Origin: Streptomyces sp. NRRL B-1347 | Lineage (GTDB): Bacteria > Actinomycetota > Actinomycetes > Streptomycetales > Streptomycetaceae | Direction: 5' to 3' | Assembly (NCBI RefSeq): GCF_000720325.1 | Contig: NZ_JOJM01000041.1 | Location: 1 to 64,000 of the forward strand | DNA length: 64,000 bases | Shown here: piece by piece, positions 48,614-57,008 of the stretch | Layout: each line of letters starts with the position of its first letter | Numbering within the stretch: position 1 is the first letter of the stretch | Position numbers and translations under genes: made by a program | The notes under the pieces: generated by a model | What the model saw: the letters and a program-made list of their open reading frames with translations, nothing else | The model's database searches: none | Told to the model about the DNA's origin: nothing

Positions 48614-49879
48614 ATGCATATCTCTTTCCTGATTCACAACGCGTACGGGATCGGAGGGACGATCCGGACCACGTACAACCTGGCGAACACCCTCGCGGAG
48701 CAGCACGAGGTGGAGATCGTCTCGGTGCTGCGCCACCGCGACGAGCCGGTCTTCGCGCCGGACCCGCGGATCGGGCTCAGCCACCTCGTCGACATCAGGA
48801 AGAACAGCCCCGGCTACGACGGCGACAGCGAGGCCTACGCCACCCCGGCCAAGGTCTTCCCCAGCGCCGAGGGCCGCTACGCGCAGTACAGCGCGCTCAC
48901 CGACCAGCGCATCGCGGCCCACCTCAAGTCGCTCAGGTCCGACGTCGTCATCGGCACCAGGCCGGGACTGAACGTGCACGTGGCCCGGCAGACCCGGCGC
49001 GGCGTGCTGCGCGTCGGCCAGGAGCACCTCACGCTCGACAGCCACTCCGACGAGCTGCGGCTCCAGCTGCGCAGCGTCTACCCCCGCCTCGACGTCCTCA
49101 CCACCACGACCGAGGCCGACGCGCGCGACTACCGCAAGCGGATGCGGCTGCCCGGCGTGCACGTCCAGGCCGTGCCGAACCCGGTGCCCGCGCCCGGCAT
49201 CGAGCCCGCCGACGGCTCCCACAAGTGGGTCGTCGCCGCGGGCCGGCTCGCCCCCGTCAAGCGGTACGACCTGCTGATCCGCGCCTTCGACAAGGTGCGC
49301 AGGGAGCGCCCCGACTGGCGCCTGAGGATCTACGGCGGCGGCCGGCAGAAGGAGAAGCTGCGCCGGCTGATCGACGACCTCGGCCTGTACAACCACGTCT
49401 TCCTCATGGGCCCCGCCCACCCCATCGAGCCGGAGTGGGCCAAGGGCTCCATCGCGGCCGTCAGCTCCAGCCTGGAGTCCTTCGGCATGACCATCGTCGA
49501 GGCCATGCGCTGCGGCCTCCCGGTCGTCGCCACCGACTGCCCGCACGGCCCCGGCGAGATCATCGAGAACGGCGTCGACGGCCGTCTCGTCGAGGTCGGC
49601 AACGCCGACGCCATGGCGGGCGGCCTGCTCGAACTCATCAACGACGACGCGCTGCGCCACCGGATGGCGGACGCCGCGCTCGAGGACTCCGAACGCTTCG
49701 ACCCGGCCCGCATCGCCGAGCGCTACGAGGTGATGTTCCACGGCATGCTCCAGCGCGGCGGCTCGCTGGGCGGCCGGGTGCGCGGCACGATGCACCGCGC
49801 CAGGGGAGCGCTGCTCGGCGGCGCGTACGCCGTTCGGGACGCCGGAAGAACCGCACCGACGAAGGGGCGCTTGGCATGA
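48614..49879 (+). CDS. GT4 family glycosyltransferase
   Basis: A 421-residue GT-B enzyme. The N-terminus ISFLIHNAYGIGGTIRTTYN and the C-terminal KWVVAAGRLAPVKRYDLLIR, LMGPAHPIEPEWAKG and SLESFGMTIVEAMRCGLPVV (E-x7-E catalytic motif) are clear. It may add sugars to a cell-wall polymer or teichoic-type acceptor, as related Streptomyces enzymes do; that is inference. It overlaps the next gene by four bases (ATGA). Confidence 0.88.
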   Translation: MHISFLIHNAYGIGGTIRTTYNLANTLAEQHEVEIVSVLRHRDEPVFAPDPRIGLSHLVDIRKNSPGYDGDSEAYATPAKVFPSAEGRYAQYSALTDQRIAAHLKSLRSDVVIGTRPGLNVHVARQTRRGVLRVGQEHLTLDSHSDELRLQLRSVYPRLDVLTTTTEADARDYRKRMRLPGVHVQAVPNPVPAPGIEPADGSHKWVVAAGRLAPVKRYDLLIRAFDKVRRERPDWRLRIYGGGRQKEKLRRLIDDLGLYNHVFLMGPAHPIEPEWAKGSIAAVSSSLESFGMTIVEAMRCGLPVVATDCPHGPGEIIENGVDGRLVEVGNADAMAGGLLELINDDALRHRMADAALEDSERFDPARIAERYEVMFHGMLQRGGSLGGRVRGTMHRARGALLGGAYAVRDAGRTAPTKGRLA

Positions 49880-50736
49880 CGGCCGTGTCCACCCAGGACA
49901 CCATCGGATCCAGTGACGACGCGAGAGGGGCCGGGCAGCTGCCCCCGCCCCGGGCCGACTGCATCGCCGACTCCGCGGGCGGTCTCACCTTCGACGTCAC
50001 CGACCCCGGCGAGACGGAGACCGCGCATCTGCTGCTGCGCCTGCGGGACTCCGACCCCGTCGCCGAGGTGCGGCTCCCGCTCACCCCCGTGGGCGACGGG
50101 CGGCTGCGCGCCGCGCTGCCCAGCAGCGTCGAGCTCGCCGAGGGCCGCTGGAACGCGTACGCCCTGGTGGACGGCGGGGAGCCGCGCCGCCTCATGCCCG
50201 GAGTCAACGACCTGCGCTCGCTCGTCGACCGCGCGCCGAGCGGCAGCCGCGGCCACGTCTCCGTGCGCATCCCGTACGCCACCAAGCAGGGGAACCTCTC
50301 GGTGCGCGCCTGGGTGCGGGCGCCGCACGCCGAGGCCGGCGAGCTGCGCATCACCGAGGCCGGGCTCACGGCGCACGGCCGCGTGTACGGCACGGAGCTC
50401 GCCCCGGACGCGCGCGTCGAGGCGGTGTTCCGCAAGGAGCCCGAGCGGGTCGTGCGCGCCCCCGTCACGGCGGAGGGGCCGGAGTTCGGGACCACGCTCA
50501 GGTACGAGGACCTGGCCGGCGGGCGCGGGCCCTGGGACCTGTGGCTGCTGCCGCGGGGCGACGGCGGGCCGCGGGTGCGCCTGGCCCGGCTGCTCGACGA
50601 CGTCGCGGACAAGAAGCCGATCTTCACCTACCCGGTGACGGCCCTCGAAGGCCCGGACGGGCCGGTCGAAGCCGGCCCGTACTACACCAACGACAACGAC
50701 CTGGCGGTGCGCGTACGGGCGGCCGTCGGCGACTGA
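49876..50736 (+). CDS. Uncharacterised beta-rich protein coupled to the GT4 gene
   Basis: A 286-residue protein without signal peptide or recognised family. It appears built of beta-rich segments (GLTFDVTDPGETETAHLLLR, SVRIPYATKQGNLSVRAWVR, GPWDLWLLPRGDG). Such proteins near cell-surface glycosyltransferases are often called transferases in actinobacteria, without evidence of activity. The four-base overlap shows coupled translation with the GT4 enzyme. Confidence 0.72.
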   Translation: MTAVSTQDTIGSSDDARGAGQLPPPRADCIADSAGGLTFDVTDPGETETAHLLLRLRDSDPVAEVRLPLTPVGDGRLRAALPSSVELAEGRWNAYALVDGGEPRRLMPGVNDLRSLVDRAPSGSRGHVSVRIPYATKQGNLSVRAWVRAPHAEAGELRITEAGLTAHGRVYGTELAPDARVEAVFRKEPERVVRAPVTAEGPEFGTTLRYEDLAGGRGPWDLWLLPRGDGGPRVRLARLLDDVADKKPIFTYPVTALEGPDGPVEAGPYYTNDNDLAVRVRAAVGD

Positions 50737-50797
50737 GGGAACGCGCGCCGGGAGGAGGGCTCCGCCGTCGCGGACCGTAGCTGTCCGCGAGAGGCGG

Positions 50798-50803
50798 CAG
50801 AAT
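50798..50803 (+). promoter_or_regulatory. Candidate -10 for the WYL regulator
   Basis: CAGAAT lies seven bases before ATG 50811, matching the leaderless pattern of other genes in this window. Confidence 0.4.
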
Positions 50804-50810
50804 CGGCCGC

Positions 50811-51866
50811 ATGTTGGAGACTTCCGCACGACTGCTCCGCCTGCTCTCGCTGTTGCAGGCCCACCGGGAATGGTCGGGCCCTGACCTCGCCGAGCGCCTC
50901 GGCGTGACCCCGCGCACGATCCGCCGGGACGTGGACCGGCTGCGCGAGCTCGGCTACCCCGTCAACGCGAGCCCCGGCACCGGCGGCGGCTACCAGCTGG
51001 GCGCGGGGGCCGAGCTGCCCCCGCTGCTGCTCGACGACGACGAGGCGGTCGCCGTCGCCGTGGGCCTGCGCACCGCCGCGGGACAGGGCATCGAGGGCAT
51101 CGGCGAGAGCTCGGTGCGGGCCCTCGGCAAGCTCGAACAGGTCTTGCCGAGCAGGCTGCGGCGGCGGGTCGGCGCCCTGAACGCCTTCACGGTGCCGATG
51201 CTGCACGCGCCCCGGCAGCAGGCCGTCGACGCCTCCGTGCTCACCGAACTGGCCGCCGTCTGCCGGGACTCCGAACGCCTGCGCTTCGACTACCTGGACC
51301 ACGGCGGCAGTTCGAGCCGCCGCGTCGTCGAGCCGCACCGCCTGGTGTGCACCGAGCGCCGCTGGTACCTCGTCGCCTGGGACCTGGACCGCGAGGACTG
51401 GCGCACCTTCCGCGTGGACCGGATCACGCCCCGGCCGCCGCACGGACCGCGCTGCGCGCCCCGCACCCCGCCCGCCGACGACCTCGCCGCGTACGTCTCC
51501 GCGGGCGTGTCGACCCGCGCCTACGCCGAGCAGTCCACGGTCCGCCTGCTCGTCTCCCTGGAGGAGGCCACGCAGCGGGTGAAGCCCCTGGACGGCACCC
51601 TGGAGGCCGAGACCGAGCACACCTGCCTGCTGCGCACGGGGGCGGCCAGCCTGGAGTTCCTGGCCTTCCACGTGATGTTCCTGGGCTTCGAGTTCGAGGT
51701 GGTCGAGCCCGTGGAGCTGCTCGACCGGATCCGCTCGCTCAGGGACGTGCTCAGTCGGGCCCTGGACCGGGGTGCCGCGCCTGGTCGTCCGGCGCCCGGA
51801 ACGCCGCGTACTCCGGATGGTGCAGATCGAACGCCGGGGACTCGGAGCGGATCCGGGGCAGGGTGA
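50811..51866 (+). CDS. HTH/WYL-domain transcriptional regulator (YafY-like)
   Basis: A 351-residue regulator. The N-terminal HTH_11 has [20 protein letters not shown] and [17 protein letters not shown]. The WYL domain (about residues 135-230) has [10 protein letters not shown] and [20 protein letters not shown]; a WCX-like C-terminus follows. WYL domains bind ligands or nucleic acids. The last 116 bases overlap the convergent ctaD, and the tail after LSRALDRG is low complexity, probably an extension produced by loss of an earlier stop. Confidence 0.85.
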   Translation: MLETSARLLRLLSLLQAHREWSGPDLAERLGVTPRTIRRDVDRLRELGYPVNASPGTGGGYQLGAGAELPPLLLDDDEAVAVAVGLRTAAGQGIEGIGESSVRALGKLEQVLPSRLRRRVGALNAFTVPMLHAPRQQAVDASVLTELAAVCRDSERLRFDYLDHGGSSSRRVVEPHRLVCTERRWYLVAWDLDREDWRTFRVDRITPRPPHGPRCAPRTPPADDLAAYVSAGVSTRAYAEQSTVRLLVSLEEATQRVKPLDGTLEAETEHTCLLRTGAASLEFLAFHVMFLGFEFEVVEPVELLDRIRSLRDVLSRALDRGAAPGRPAPGTPRTPDGADRTPGTRSGSGAG

Positions 51867-53442
51867 CGAAGTTGTGCCGCGGCGGCGGACAGGAGGTCGC
51901 CCACTCCAGGGAGCGGCCGAACCCCCAGGGGTCGTCGACGTCCACCTTCTCGCCGTACTTGGCCGTCTTCCAGACGTTGTAGAGGAACGGCAGCGTGGAG
52001 ACGCCGAGCAGGAAGGCGCCGATGGTCGAGATGGTGTTGAGCACCGTGAAGCCGTCCGCGTCCAGGTAGTCCGCGTACCGCCGGGGCATGCCCTCCGCGC
52101 CCAGCCAGTGCTGGACCAGGAACGTGGCGTGGAAGCCCACGAACAGCGTCCAGAAGTGCATCTTGCCCAGGCGTTCGTCGAGCATCTTGCCGGTGAGCTT
52201 CGGCCACCAGAAGTAGAAGCCGCCGAAGGTCGCGAAGACGACCGTGCCGAACACCACGTAGTGGAAGTGCGCCACCACGAAGTACGAGTCGGTGACGTGG
52301 AAGTCGATCGGCGGCGAGGCGAGCAGGACGCCCGTCAGACCGCCGAACAGGAACGACACCAGGAAGCCGACCGCCCACAGCATCGGCGTCTCGAAGGACA
52401 GCGAGCCCTTGAGCATGGTGCCCGTCCAGTTGAAGAACTTCACCCCGGTGGGCACCGCGATCAGGAACGACACGAACGAGAAGAACGGCAGGAGCACCGC
52501 GCCCGTGGCGAACATGTGGTGCGCCCACACGACCACCGACAGACCGGTGATCGCCATCGTCGCGCCGACCAGCGGCAGATAGCCGAAGATCGGCTTCCGG
52601 CTGAACACCGGGATGATCTCCGTGATGATGCCGAAGAACGGCAGCGCGATGATGTAGACCTCCGGATGCCCGAAGAACCAGAAGAGGTGCTGCCAGAGCA
52701 GCGCACCCCCGAACTGGGCGTCGAAGACCACGGAGTGGAAGCGCCGGTCCGCCTCCAGGACGAGCAGGGCGGCCGCGAGGACCGGGAACGCGATCAGCAC
52801 CAGGACCGATGTGAACAGGACGTTCCAGGTGAAGATGGGCAGCCGGAACATCGTCATCCCGGGCGCCCGCATCCCGATGATGGTGGTCAGGAAGTTCACC
52901 GAGCCGAGGATCGTGCCGAACCCGGACAGGGCGAGCCCCATGATCCACAGGTCGGCGCCGATGCCGGGCGACCGCTCCAGGCTGTTGAGGGGCGCGTACG
53001 CGAACCAGCCGAAGGCCGCCGGGCCGCCCGGCACGAGCAGCGAGCCGAGCACCATCAGACCGCCGAAGAGGAACAGCCAGTACGAGAGCATGTTCAGGCG
53101 CGGGAACGCCACGTCGGGCGAGCCGATCTGGAGCGGCATGATCTCGTTGGCGAAGCCCGCGAACGTCGGCGTCGCGAACAGCAGCAGCATGATCGTGCCG
53201 TGCATCGTGAAGAGCTGGTTGAACTCCTCGTTGGACATCACCTGGAGCCCGGGGCGGGCCAGCTCGGCCCGCATCAGGAGCGCCATCACGCCGGCGATCA
53301 GGAAGAAGACGAACGACGTGATCAGATAGAGGTGGCCGATCTTCTTGTGGTCGGTGGTGGTCAGCCAGTCGACAAGGATCCCGCCCCGCGTCCGCCGTCG
53401 CGCCGGGCGCTCCGCCACCGCCCGCACCGTCTGCGTCCCCAT
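51751..53442 (-). CDS. ctaD: Cytochrome c oxidase subunit I (aa3 type), orphan copy
   Basis: A 563-residue haem-copper oxidase subunit with about 12 membrane spans. Haem and CuB ligands and neighbours are visible: [35 protein letters not shown] (His-Tyr pair), [10 protein letters not shown] and [15 protein letters not shown]. No ctaC, ctaE or qcr genes are nearby, so this is probably a second paralogue. ATG 53442 is supported by AAGGGG. Its 3' end overlaps the convergent WYL gene. Confidence 0.92.
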   Translation of the reverse strand: MGTQTVRAVAERPARRRTRGGILVDWLTTTDHKKIGHLYLITSFVFFLIAGVMALLMRAELARPGLQVMSNEEFNQLFTMHGTIMLLLFATPTFAGFANEIMPLQIGSPDVAFPRLNMLSYWLFLFGGLMVLGSLLVPGGPAAFGWFAYAPLNSLERSPGIGADLWIMGLALSGFGTILGSVNFLTTIIGMRAPGMTMFRLPIFTWNVLFTSVLVLIAFPVLAAALLVLEADRRFHSVVFDAQFGGALLWQHLFWFFGHPEVYIIALPFFGIITEIIPVFSRKPIFGYLPLVGATMAITGLSVVVWAHHMFATGAVLLPFFSFVSFLIAVPTGVKFFNWTGTMLKGSLSFETPMLWAVGFLVSFLFGGLTGVLLASPPIDFHVTDSYFVVAHFHYVVFGTVVFATFGGFYFWWPKLTGKMLDERLGKMHFWTLFVGFHATFLVQHWLGAEGMPRRYADYLDADGFTVLNTISTIGAFLLGVSTLPFLYNVWKTAKYGEKVDVDDPWGFGRSLEWATSCPPPRHNFVTLPRIRSESPAFDLHHPEYAAFRAPDDQARHPGPGPD

Positions 53443-53946
53443 CCGCTTGCCCCTTCGCTGTCGCGTCCTGGGCTGCCCGAAGCACAGCACATGATGCTCG
53501 CGTGCCCCCGACTCCGACAGGGGGCGTACGGCACTCCGGCGCCGGGGCGCGCTCCGGCTCGCGGGAGCCGAGGGGAGGCGAGCCGGTGCGGGAACAGGCG
53601 GGGGACGAGCGGGGAATCATGAATTCCCCTGCACTCCGTCACCTTCCGCACGGCGCCCGGGAATCCGGAATGCGGAGGATCCGTAGAGGGTTTCCGGAGG
53701 TATTCGCGGAAGGTTTCAGGTGCAACTCGGACGGGGCCGGAGAGGATTTCCCGACGGTGCCTCAAGAGAGCCGCGAGAGCTTCGGAGTTCGGCCGGAATT
53801 CCGCCGTGCCGAGGGCGGAACCGCTCGTACGTGTGACGCGGATAGGGCGAAACACGCGTCGTGATCCTGTGACAAAAGCGTGACCGGAGGGGGACCCGTG
53901 ACGCATGGTGCGCCGCTCCGGCCTTCCCCCGCGGGAATCGGCCGCC
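53443..53946. other. Divergent intergenic region upstream of ctaD
   Basis: About 500 bases with no convincing gene. The stretch 53620-53850 is AT-richer than average and carries several short GGAAT/ATTCC palindromic pieces (GGAATTCC, TTTCCGGAGG). It may be a regulatory region or decayed sequence. Open frames over it lack starts with ribosome-binding sites. Confidence 0.5.
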
Positions 53947-53952
53947 TAACGT
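53947..53952 (+). promoter_or_regulatory. -10 element for a leaderless I78-inhibitor transcript
   Basis: TAACGT followed by seven bases and ATG 53960. The same TAACGTGG string precedes the second Rpf-like gene at 41874. Confidence 0.5.
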
Positions 53953-53959
53953 GGCGGAC

Positions 53960-54175
53960 ATGGCACCCATCCCGACCCCGCCCGCCGAGCCCCAGGACGC
54001 TCCGGACTCCTACGTCGGCCTCGACGCCGCCGAAGCCGAGAGCCGGGCGCGCGCCCGCGGGTGGTCCACCGTCAGATCGCTGCCGCCGGGCGCGTTCATC
54101 ACCATGGAGTACCTCGCGGGGCGGCTGAACTTCGAGGTCGAGGGCGGCCGGGTGAAGCGCTGCTGGAAGGGCTGA
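53960..54175 (+). CDS. I78-family peptidase-inhibitor-like protein
   Basis: A 71-residue protein of the potato-inhibitor-I-like I78 type: VGLDAAEAESRARARGWSTV, RSLPPGAFITMEYLAGRLNF and a C-terminal VKRCWKG. It has no signal peptide, so it would act in the cytoplasm, or use non-classical export. The target peptidase is unknown. An 18-bp terminator follows. Confidence 0.78.
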   Translation: MAPIPTPPAEPQDAPDSYVGLDAAEAESRARARGWSTVRSLPPGAFITMEYLAGRLNFEVEGGRVKRCWKG

Positions 54176-54189
54176 GCCCGCCGCGCCCG

Positions 54190-54230
54190 TACGAAGGCCC
54201 CGGCTCCTTGGCGGAGCCGGGGCCTTCGTA
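54190..54230. terminator. Terminator between convergent I78 and PAP2 genes
   Basis: TACGAAGGCCCCGGCTCC (54190-54207) pairs perfectly with GGAGCCGGGGCCTTCGTA (54213-54230), 18 bp with a 5-base loop. Confidence 0.9.
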
Positions 54231-54278
54231 GTGCGGGAGTCAGTCGTGCGTACCGTTCCCGCGGTCTCGGGGTGGGGG

Positions 54279-55307
54279 TCAGGCGCCGGTGACGGGCCGG
54301 GCCGACGTGCCGCGCACCCGCTCCGGGTGCGGCGGGCGGCGGGAGCCCGCAGGGGTCACCGGGGTGCGCTCGCAGCGGGCCGTGTGCGGGCCGGGGGCGA
54401 GGTAGGCCGGGGTGCGGGGCCTGCCCGCGGCGACGGGCTCGCGCACCGGCGGCTGCTCGCCGGGGCCCTTGCCGGCGGCCGGGGCCGGGGCCGCGCCCGC
54501 CGCGGACCGCTGCGGCACGAGCGCCGGGGCGGGGACGACGGAGACCGGGGGCCGGGCCCGGAAGCGGTGCCAGAGGCCGAGCGCGAACGGCTCGACCCGG
54601 GCGATGAGCGGCTCGAACCAGGGCAGCGCGAGCAGGATGAGCAGGCCCGCGGCCCAGCCGAGGAAGACGTCGCTCAGCCAGTGCGTGCCCAGGTAGACGG
54701 TGGTGAGGCCGACGCTCAGGGAGACCACGGCGGACAGGGCCGACAGATAGCGGCGGGTCACCGGGGTCGAGGCCAGATAGGCGAGGATTCCCCAGGTCAC
54801 GACGGCGTTGGCGGTGTGGCCCGAAGGGAATATATCGCCGCCCTGCCCCATCTCGTTCGAGCCGATCACGGTGGCGTAGTGCGGGCCGAGGCGGCCCATG
54901 CCGATCTTGGCCGCGCCGACCGTGGCGTTGAGGAGCAGCAGTGCCGTGCCGAACATCAGGAGCGGGCGGAGCGTGTGCTGCCGCCAGGAGCGCCAGCCCA
55001 GCCAGGCCGCGACCATCACGGCGGTGGGGCCGCGCTGGCCGAGCACGACCCAGTAGTCGAGGAAGCCGTGGATCTCGGGCCACTGCTGGTACGGCCGGAA
55101 GAACATGACCTGCCAGTCGAACCGCACGAGCCAGGAGGTGACCAGGACGGCGACCACGATGGCGAGGTAGAACGCCAGGGTCGCGCTGAAGAGCACGACT
55201 CTGTGCCGGCTCATCCTCGGCACATCGAGGTGAACCGGCCGTTCCGGCTCACGGTCAAGACGGGCGAAGAGCCGGTCCAGACGGGTCAGGTTTCGTTCGG
55301 TACGCAC
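54279..55307 (-). CDS. PAP2-family membrane phosphatase
   Basis: A 342-residue protein with about six membrane spans and a Pro/Ala-rich cytoplasmic tail (about residues 245-342). The acid-phosphatase signature is present: AKIGMGRLGPH (Lys/Arg), FPSGHTANAVVTWG and TVYLGTHWLSDVFLGW. It likely dephosphorylates a lipid pyrophosphate or phosphatidate. GTG 55307 (VRTERNLTR) is chosen because TAACGT lies seven bases upstream on the minus strand. A longer reading to 55382 would run through the promoter. Confidence 0.85.
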   Translation of the reverse strand: MRTERNLTRLDRLFARLDREPERPVHLDVPRMSRHRVVLFSATLAFYLAIVVAVLVTSWLVRFDWQVMFFRPYQQWPEIHGFLDYWVVLGQRGPTAVMVAAWLGWRSWRQHTLRPLLMFGTALLLLNATVGAAKIGMGRLGPHYATVIGSNEMGQGGDIFPSGHTANAVVTWGILAYLASTPVTRRYLSALSAVVSLSVGLTTVYLGTHWLSDVFLGWAAGLLILLALPWFEPLIARVEPFALGLWHRFRARPPVSVVPAPALVPQRSAAGAAPAPAAGKGPGEQPPVREPVAAGRPRTPAYLAPGPHTARCERTPVTPAGSRRPPHPERVRGTSARPVTGA

Positions 55308-55314
55308 CCAATCG

Positions 55315-55320
55315 ACGTTA
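55315..55320 (-). promoter_or_regulatory. -10 element for a leaderless PAP2 transcript
   Basis: On the minus strand TAACGT is followed by CGATTGG and the GTG at 55307. Confidence 0.45.
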
Positions 55321-55571
55321 CAGCGAGTGAGCGCCGTTCCCGGTCGAATCGGTGGGGTTGTGATGACGATGTGATGTGGCATTGCTCTCAGGTCCCGGCG
55401 TATTCCCGCCGGAATGCCTTTTTAATCAGGGTCGTTTTACCCAATTCGTTGATCGTCGCCCTCGGGGTTTTAGGGTGCTTATGAATTCGTTCACCGCGAT
55501 CTGGTGCGGAATTCTCCGGGCGCTCACCGGGCGGCCCGGGGGGCGATCTTGAGTAAATGATCTTGGCGTGA

Positions 55572-56720
55572 TCAGGGGGGCCCCGAGCCGTTCAGCCAGA
55601 ACGCCCCGTACACCGCCCCGGCCACGGCCACACCACCGATGACCAGCGCCGATCTCGAAGTCCGAAGCCGCGCGAGCGCCACCGCCAGGGGCAGCAGGAG
55701 GGGGAAGGCGGGCATCAGGAGGCGTGGTTTGGAGCCGAAGTAGCCCGCGGCGCACAGGGCGAGCACCAGGACGACCCCGGTGTAGACGAGCAGCGGCAGC
55801 GGCTGGCGCTGCCGCACCCCGACGACGTACAGCCAGATCAGCAGCGCGACGCCGACGATCAGGCCGAGCCCGGCGAGCGCGCCCGGCACGGAGGTGAACT
55901 TGTCGCCGACGAACCGCGCGAAGGCGTAGCCGCCGTCGAAGCCGTTGCCCCAGCCCTCCTGCACGTCGAGGTAGCCGAAGAGGCCGCCGCCCGTGCGGTG
56001 CCCGACCCACAGCACGTACGCCGCGGCCCCGAGCGGGGCGAGCAGCGCGCCGAGCGCGACGCGCGCGCCGATCCGCCCGCGGCGGCGCACCTCGACGACG
56101 GCCGCCGCCCACAGCGCCAGGACCACGGCCCCGCCCACCGGCCGCGTCAGCCCGGCAAGGGAGGCGAGCAGCCCCGCCGTCACCCAGCGCCCGGTGAGCA
56201 CCGCGTACAGCGACCAGGCGGCGAGGGCCGTGAACAGCGACTCGCTGTACGCCATGGACTGCACGATGCCGACCGGCAGCACCGCCCACAGCGCCACGGC
56301 GCAGACGCCCGCCCTGCGCCCGTACAGCCGGTCCGCGACGGCGAAGATCCCGCCCGCAGCGCACAGCGAGGCGAGCGCGCTCACCAGCAGGCCCGCGTCC
56401 GCGTGGTCCAGCGGGCCGACCGCCGCCACCAGCCGCTCCAGCCACGGGAGCAGCGGGAAGAACGCGAGGTTGGAGTGCACGCTGCCGTCCGGCAGGGTCA
56501 CCTCCCAGCCGTAGCCGTGCTCGGCCACGCGCACGTACCAGAGGGAGTCCCAGCGGGCGGAGAGCAGCGTGTGCGGGCTCTTGCCCGTCCCCGCGGACCA
56601 CACGGCCAGGGCCGCGAGTCCCAGGGCGCGGACCCCCGCGTACACGAGCAGCGCGGTCGCTGCCGCGTGGCGGCGGGTGCCGCGCGTGCCCTTTTCGGGT
56701 AGCTGATCAAGGTCGGTCAC
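55572..56720 (-). CDS. GT-C type membrane mannosyltransferase-like protein (PIG-V-like)
   Basis: A 382-residue protein with about nine to ten membrane segments. SARWDSLWYVRVAEHGYGWE places the acidic residue of a GT-C fold in the first outer loop; SNLAFFPLLPWLERLVAA, LPVGIVQSMAYSESLFTALA and AGLTRPVGGAV resemble PIG-V/DUF2029-type polyprenyl-phosphate sugar transferases. It may mannosylate an outer-surface acceptor. GTG 56720 follows GATAAT by six bases, again a leaderless pattern. An upstream reading to 56840 has no family support. Confidence 0.82.
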   Translation of the reverse strand: MTDLDQLPEKGTRGTRRHAAATALLVYAGVRALGLAALAVWSAGTGKSPHTLLSARWDSLWYVRVAEHGYGWEVTLPDGSVHSNLAFFPLLPWLERLVAAVGPLDHADAGLLVSALASLCAAGGIFAVADRLYGRRAGVCAVALWAVLPVGIVQSMAYSESLFTALAAWSLYAVLTGRWVTAGLLASLAGLTRPVGGAVVLALWAAAVVEVRRRGRIGARVALGALLAPLGAAAYVLWVGHRTGGGLFGYLDVQEGWGNGFDGGYAFARFVGDKFTSVPGALAGLGLIVGVALLIWLYVVGVRQRQPLPLLVYTGVVLVLALCAAGYFGSKPRLLMPAFPLLLPLAVALARLRTSRSALVIGGVAVAGAVYGAFWLNGSGPP

Positions 56721-56726
56721 CGGGTG

Positions 56727-56732
56727 ATTATC
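56727..56732 (-). promoter_or_regulatory. -10 element for the GT-C gene
   Basis: Minus-strand GATAAT followed by CACCCG and the GTG at 56720. Confidence 0.45.
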
Positions 56733-56747
56733 CCCGCCCGTCCGTCC

Positions 56748-56819
56748 CTCCTGGGGCTGCGCCCCTTTCCCCGCTCCATTGGCGCTTCGCGCCTCGTCCT
56801 CACACGCCGGACGGGCTGG
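56748..56819. repeat. Dispersed Streptomyces intergenic repeat
   Basis: GGGGCTGCGCCCC (56754-56765 region) followed by TCGTCCTCACACGCCGGACG and GGCTGG matches a repeat that I recall from hundreds of Streptomyces intergenic sites (TCGTCCTCAAACGCCGGACG). It lies in the divergent gap before the MFS gene. Confidence 0.65.
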
Positions 56820-56941
56820 CTCCTGTGGTGCACACCACATGCCTGCGGGGCAACCGTGAGAGGTCCGCCACGCGCGGTGCCGCGGGACTCGCGTACGCTG
56901 ACGGCCACTCGCTGTTCACAGCCGCCACAGCCGGACGACCT

Positions 56942-56973
56942 GATCCCGTTGGGTCCCACTGGATCCCGCTGGG
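56942..56973 (+). promoter_or_regulatory. Direct repeats upstream of the MFS exporter
   Basis: GATCCCGTTGGG (56942-56953) and GATCCCGCTGGG (56962-56973) are spaced 20 bases start to start, two helical turns, 36 bases before the MFS start. This is a candidate operator for an unidentified regulator. Confidence 0.4.
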
Positions 56974-57008
56974 CCGCATTTCGCGAGGTATCACTGGGAG
57001 GTACGCAC

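Noticed and set aside
53361..53906. Minus-strand gene in the gap upstream of ctaD
   Set aside because: No ribosome-binding site; it overlaps the ctaD start and promoter, and the translation has no family resemblance.
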